Assembly: GCA_964538515.1 (NCBI GenBank)
Contig: CAZIEW010000025.1
Span: forward strand, 1 to 64,000
Reading direction: 5' to 3'
Source of the DNA: CALBZH01 sp964538515
GTDB taxonomy: Bacteria; Desulfobacterota; Syntrophobacteria; Syntrophobacterales; Syntrophobacteraceae
Length of the DNA: 64,000 nucleotides
Positions 63,023 through 64,000 of the stretch are shown piece after piece. The stretch's first letter is position 1. Each line of letters opens with the position of its first letter. A model generated the notes under the pieces. It was given only the letters and a program-made list of their open reading frames with translations. It did not search any database and was not told the DNA's origin. The position numbers and the translations under genes were made by a program.

Positions 63023-63051
63023 TTTTAACGGAACTAACTCCGCGATATCAA
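63023..63051 (-). promoter_or_regulatory. possible promoter of the RpoH-type sigma gene
   Basis: On the minus strand TTGATA (63051-63046), a 17-base spacer and TTAAAA (63028-63023). Transcription would start near 63016, just before the ATG at 63002, which favours one of the later starts. Confidence 0.4.
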
Positions 63052-63103
63052 GCAAAATCCAGTTTGCCTTCGCGGGCCATCCATTGCCAACACTAGAAAA
63101 TCA

Positions 63104-63132
63104 TTGCTTTTCTCGGACACCTTCACTATAAG
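63104..63132 (+). promoter_or_regulatory. probable promoter of cmk
   Basis: TTGCTT (63104-63109), a 17-base spacer and TATAAG (63127-63132), about 100 bases before the cmk ATG. Confidence 0.5.
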
Positions 63133-63235
63133 TCCAACGACCTTCCCAAACGGGCGATCCGCCGGGGAGGAAGGGGTGGCTCGACCGTATCGTTTCGTTG
63201 TTGTCAATGTTTTCAGCCAAAGCACATAACGCCCT

Positions 63236-63943
63236 ATGATTGTCACTGTCGATGGTCCGGCCGGTGCGGGAAAAAGCACGGTCTGCCGCCTCTTGGCCAA
63301 AGCGCTCGGGTTCACCTATCTGGACACGGGGGCCATGTATCGGGCGGTGGCCTGGGCCTGGCTTCAGGCATCGAAGGAAAAGCACGGCCGCGGCGCGGGA
63401 GCGTCGGCATCCCTGCTCATGGATGCCCCCCCCGACGAAGAGACCCTCCGAGAGCTTCCCCTGCACTTTGGCATCGAAGACGGCTCCATGACGATTCATC
63501 ACCACCAGACGAAGCTGGAAGAGCAGATCCGCTCCGAGGAGATCTCCCGGCTGAGCTCCCAGTTTTCCCAGGAAGCATGTGTTCGCACGTTTCTGACCGA
63601 CCGGCAGCGTCGCTTGGCCGAGAAGGGCGACATCGTCGCCGAGGGCCGCGACATGGGCTCGGTCGTCTTTCCCCACGCGGCGGTGAAGGTCTACCTGACG
63701 GCCAGCCTTCGGGCTCGAACGCTCCGCCGTCTGGCCGAATATGAGCGGCGAGGGGAGTCGATCGCCTATCCAGCCCTCGAAGCCGAAATCCGGTTGCGGG
63801 ACGAGCGGGATTCCAGCCGCCGGTTGGCTCCCATGCGGCCAGCCAATGACGCCATTATCGTGGACACGTCCGACTTGACCATCCCCGAGGTGGTCGCCGT
63901 GCTGAAAGCGCTGGTCCTCAACGTCAGAGACCAAAGCCGATAG
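63236..63943 (+). CDS. cmk: cytidylate kinase
   Basis: A 235-residue kinase that phosphorylates CMP and dCMP with ATP. The P-loop is GPAGAGKST at residues 7-15, followed by YLDTGAMYRA near 30; AEGRDMGSVVFP near 137 and the lid DERDSSRRLAPM near 193 complete the family pattern. The length is near E. coli Cmk. It is divergent from the RpoH-type sigma gene, and a further gene starts 15 bases downstream. Confidence 0.96.
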   Translation: MIVTVDGPAGAGKSTVCRLLAKALGFTYLDTGAMYRAVAWAWLQASKEKHGRGAGASASLLMDAPPDEETLRELPLHFGIEDGSMTIHHHQTKLEEQIRSEEISRLSSQFSQEACVRTFLTDRQRRLAEKGDIVAEGRDMGSVVFPHAAVKVYLTASLRARTLRRLAEYERRGESIAYPALEAEIRLRDERDSSRRLAPMRPANDAIIVDTSDLTIPEVVAVLKALVLNVRDQSR

Positions 63944-63957
63944 TCACCGCGCGATCC

Positions 63958-64000
63958 ATGAGCGACAAAAATGCCATTGTCAATCGAGCATTGATCTGGT
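63958..64000 (+). CDS. start of an unidentified gene cut by the window edge
   Basis: An ATG at 63958 opens a frame MSDKNAIVNRALIW that is still open at the last base. It lies 15 bases after cmk on the same strand, so it is probably a downstream gene of the same transcript. Fourteen codons are too few to identify it. In many bacteria an acyltransferase or ispH follows cmk, but nothing here tests that. Confidence 0.3.
   Translation, partial: MSDKNAIVNRALIW

Noticed and set aside
1..64000. CRISPR arrays, tRNA, rRNA, insertion sequences, prophage
   Set aside because: No regularly spaced direct repeats, tRNA T-loop/acceptor patterns, rRNA segments, transposase motifs or phage structural genes were recognised on either strand by reading; a tRNAscan-SE or IS search could still find something missed.

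Overview
The window is a chromosome segment of a Gram-negative, GC-rich bacterium. It carries lipoproteins with lipoboxes, a Tat-exported enzyme, a long GyrB with the insertion usual in Gram-negatives, a CusA-type RND pump and many two-component proteins. The mix of GlcD/GlpC-type oxidoreductases, a RACo-like ASKHA ferredoxin protein, a TAXI binding protein and an RpoH-type sigma factor suggests an anaerobic Desulfobacterota lineage, perhaps near Syntrophobacter. That placement is inference from gene content. No insertion sequence, prophage, CRISPR array, rRNA or tRNA was recognised.

Left part, 1-17862: a small hypothetical gene and a DUF5675 gene converge on a bidirectional terminator. Then come, mostly on the minus strand, a giant FAD/Fe-S D-2-hydroxyacid dehydrogenase-like protein, a beta-lactamase-NamZ fusion lipoprotein, and an operon of a single-domain response regulator, a polysaccharide deacetylase and a glycoside hydrolase-like protein. 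A secreted PHP-domain protein, a nucleoside deoxyribosyltransferase, a PatZ-type acyl-CoA synthetase/acetyltransferase and an AlgJ/AlgI O-acetylation pair follow. Much of this concerns envelope and exopolysaccharide glycans.

Middle part, 17890-31500: a RACo-like protein is divergent from a three-subunit, Tat-signal-bearing molybdenum hydroxylase (PaoABC/xanthine dehydrogenase family) followed by a stand-alone YcaO gene. Next are a secreted Tyr/Gly-rich repeat protein and a copper-type RND pump gene (cusA) with a YHS-domain gene and a decayed cusB.

Signalling part, 31857-43657: six closely spaced minus-strand genes encode two orphan periplasmic binding proteins, an ExeA-like membrane ATPase, an exported hypothetical protein, a 55-residue two-cysteine protein and a hybrid histidine kinase. 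A cyclic-nucleotide-binding-domain protein and a plus-strand cluster of two kinases and a NarL-type regulator follow; start codons in that cluster overlap the previous stops by 32 bases twice.

Right part, 44008-64000: core genes gyrB, gyrA and gpsA, an unusual kinase with an AT-rich front half, a YIP1 protein, a membrane cytochrome c, a diguanylate cyclase, an RmlD-like reductase, pyrE, rtcB-archease, a nitronate monooxygenase-like enzyme, a ChaN-PDZ lipoprotein, an RpoH-type sigma factor and cmk. A gene begins at the right edge.

The best candidates for something undescribed are the YcaO/molybdenum hydroxylase cluster and the orphan binding-protein/ATPase/hybrid-kinase operon. Neither can be proved from sequence reading alone.
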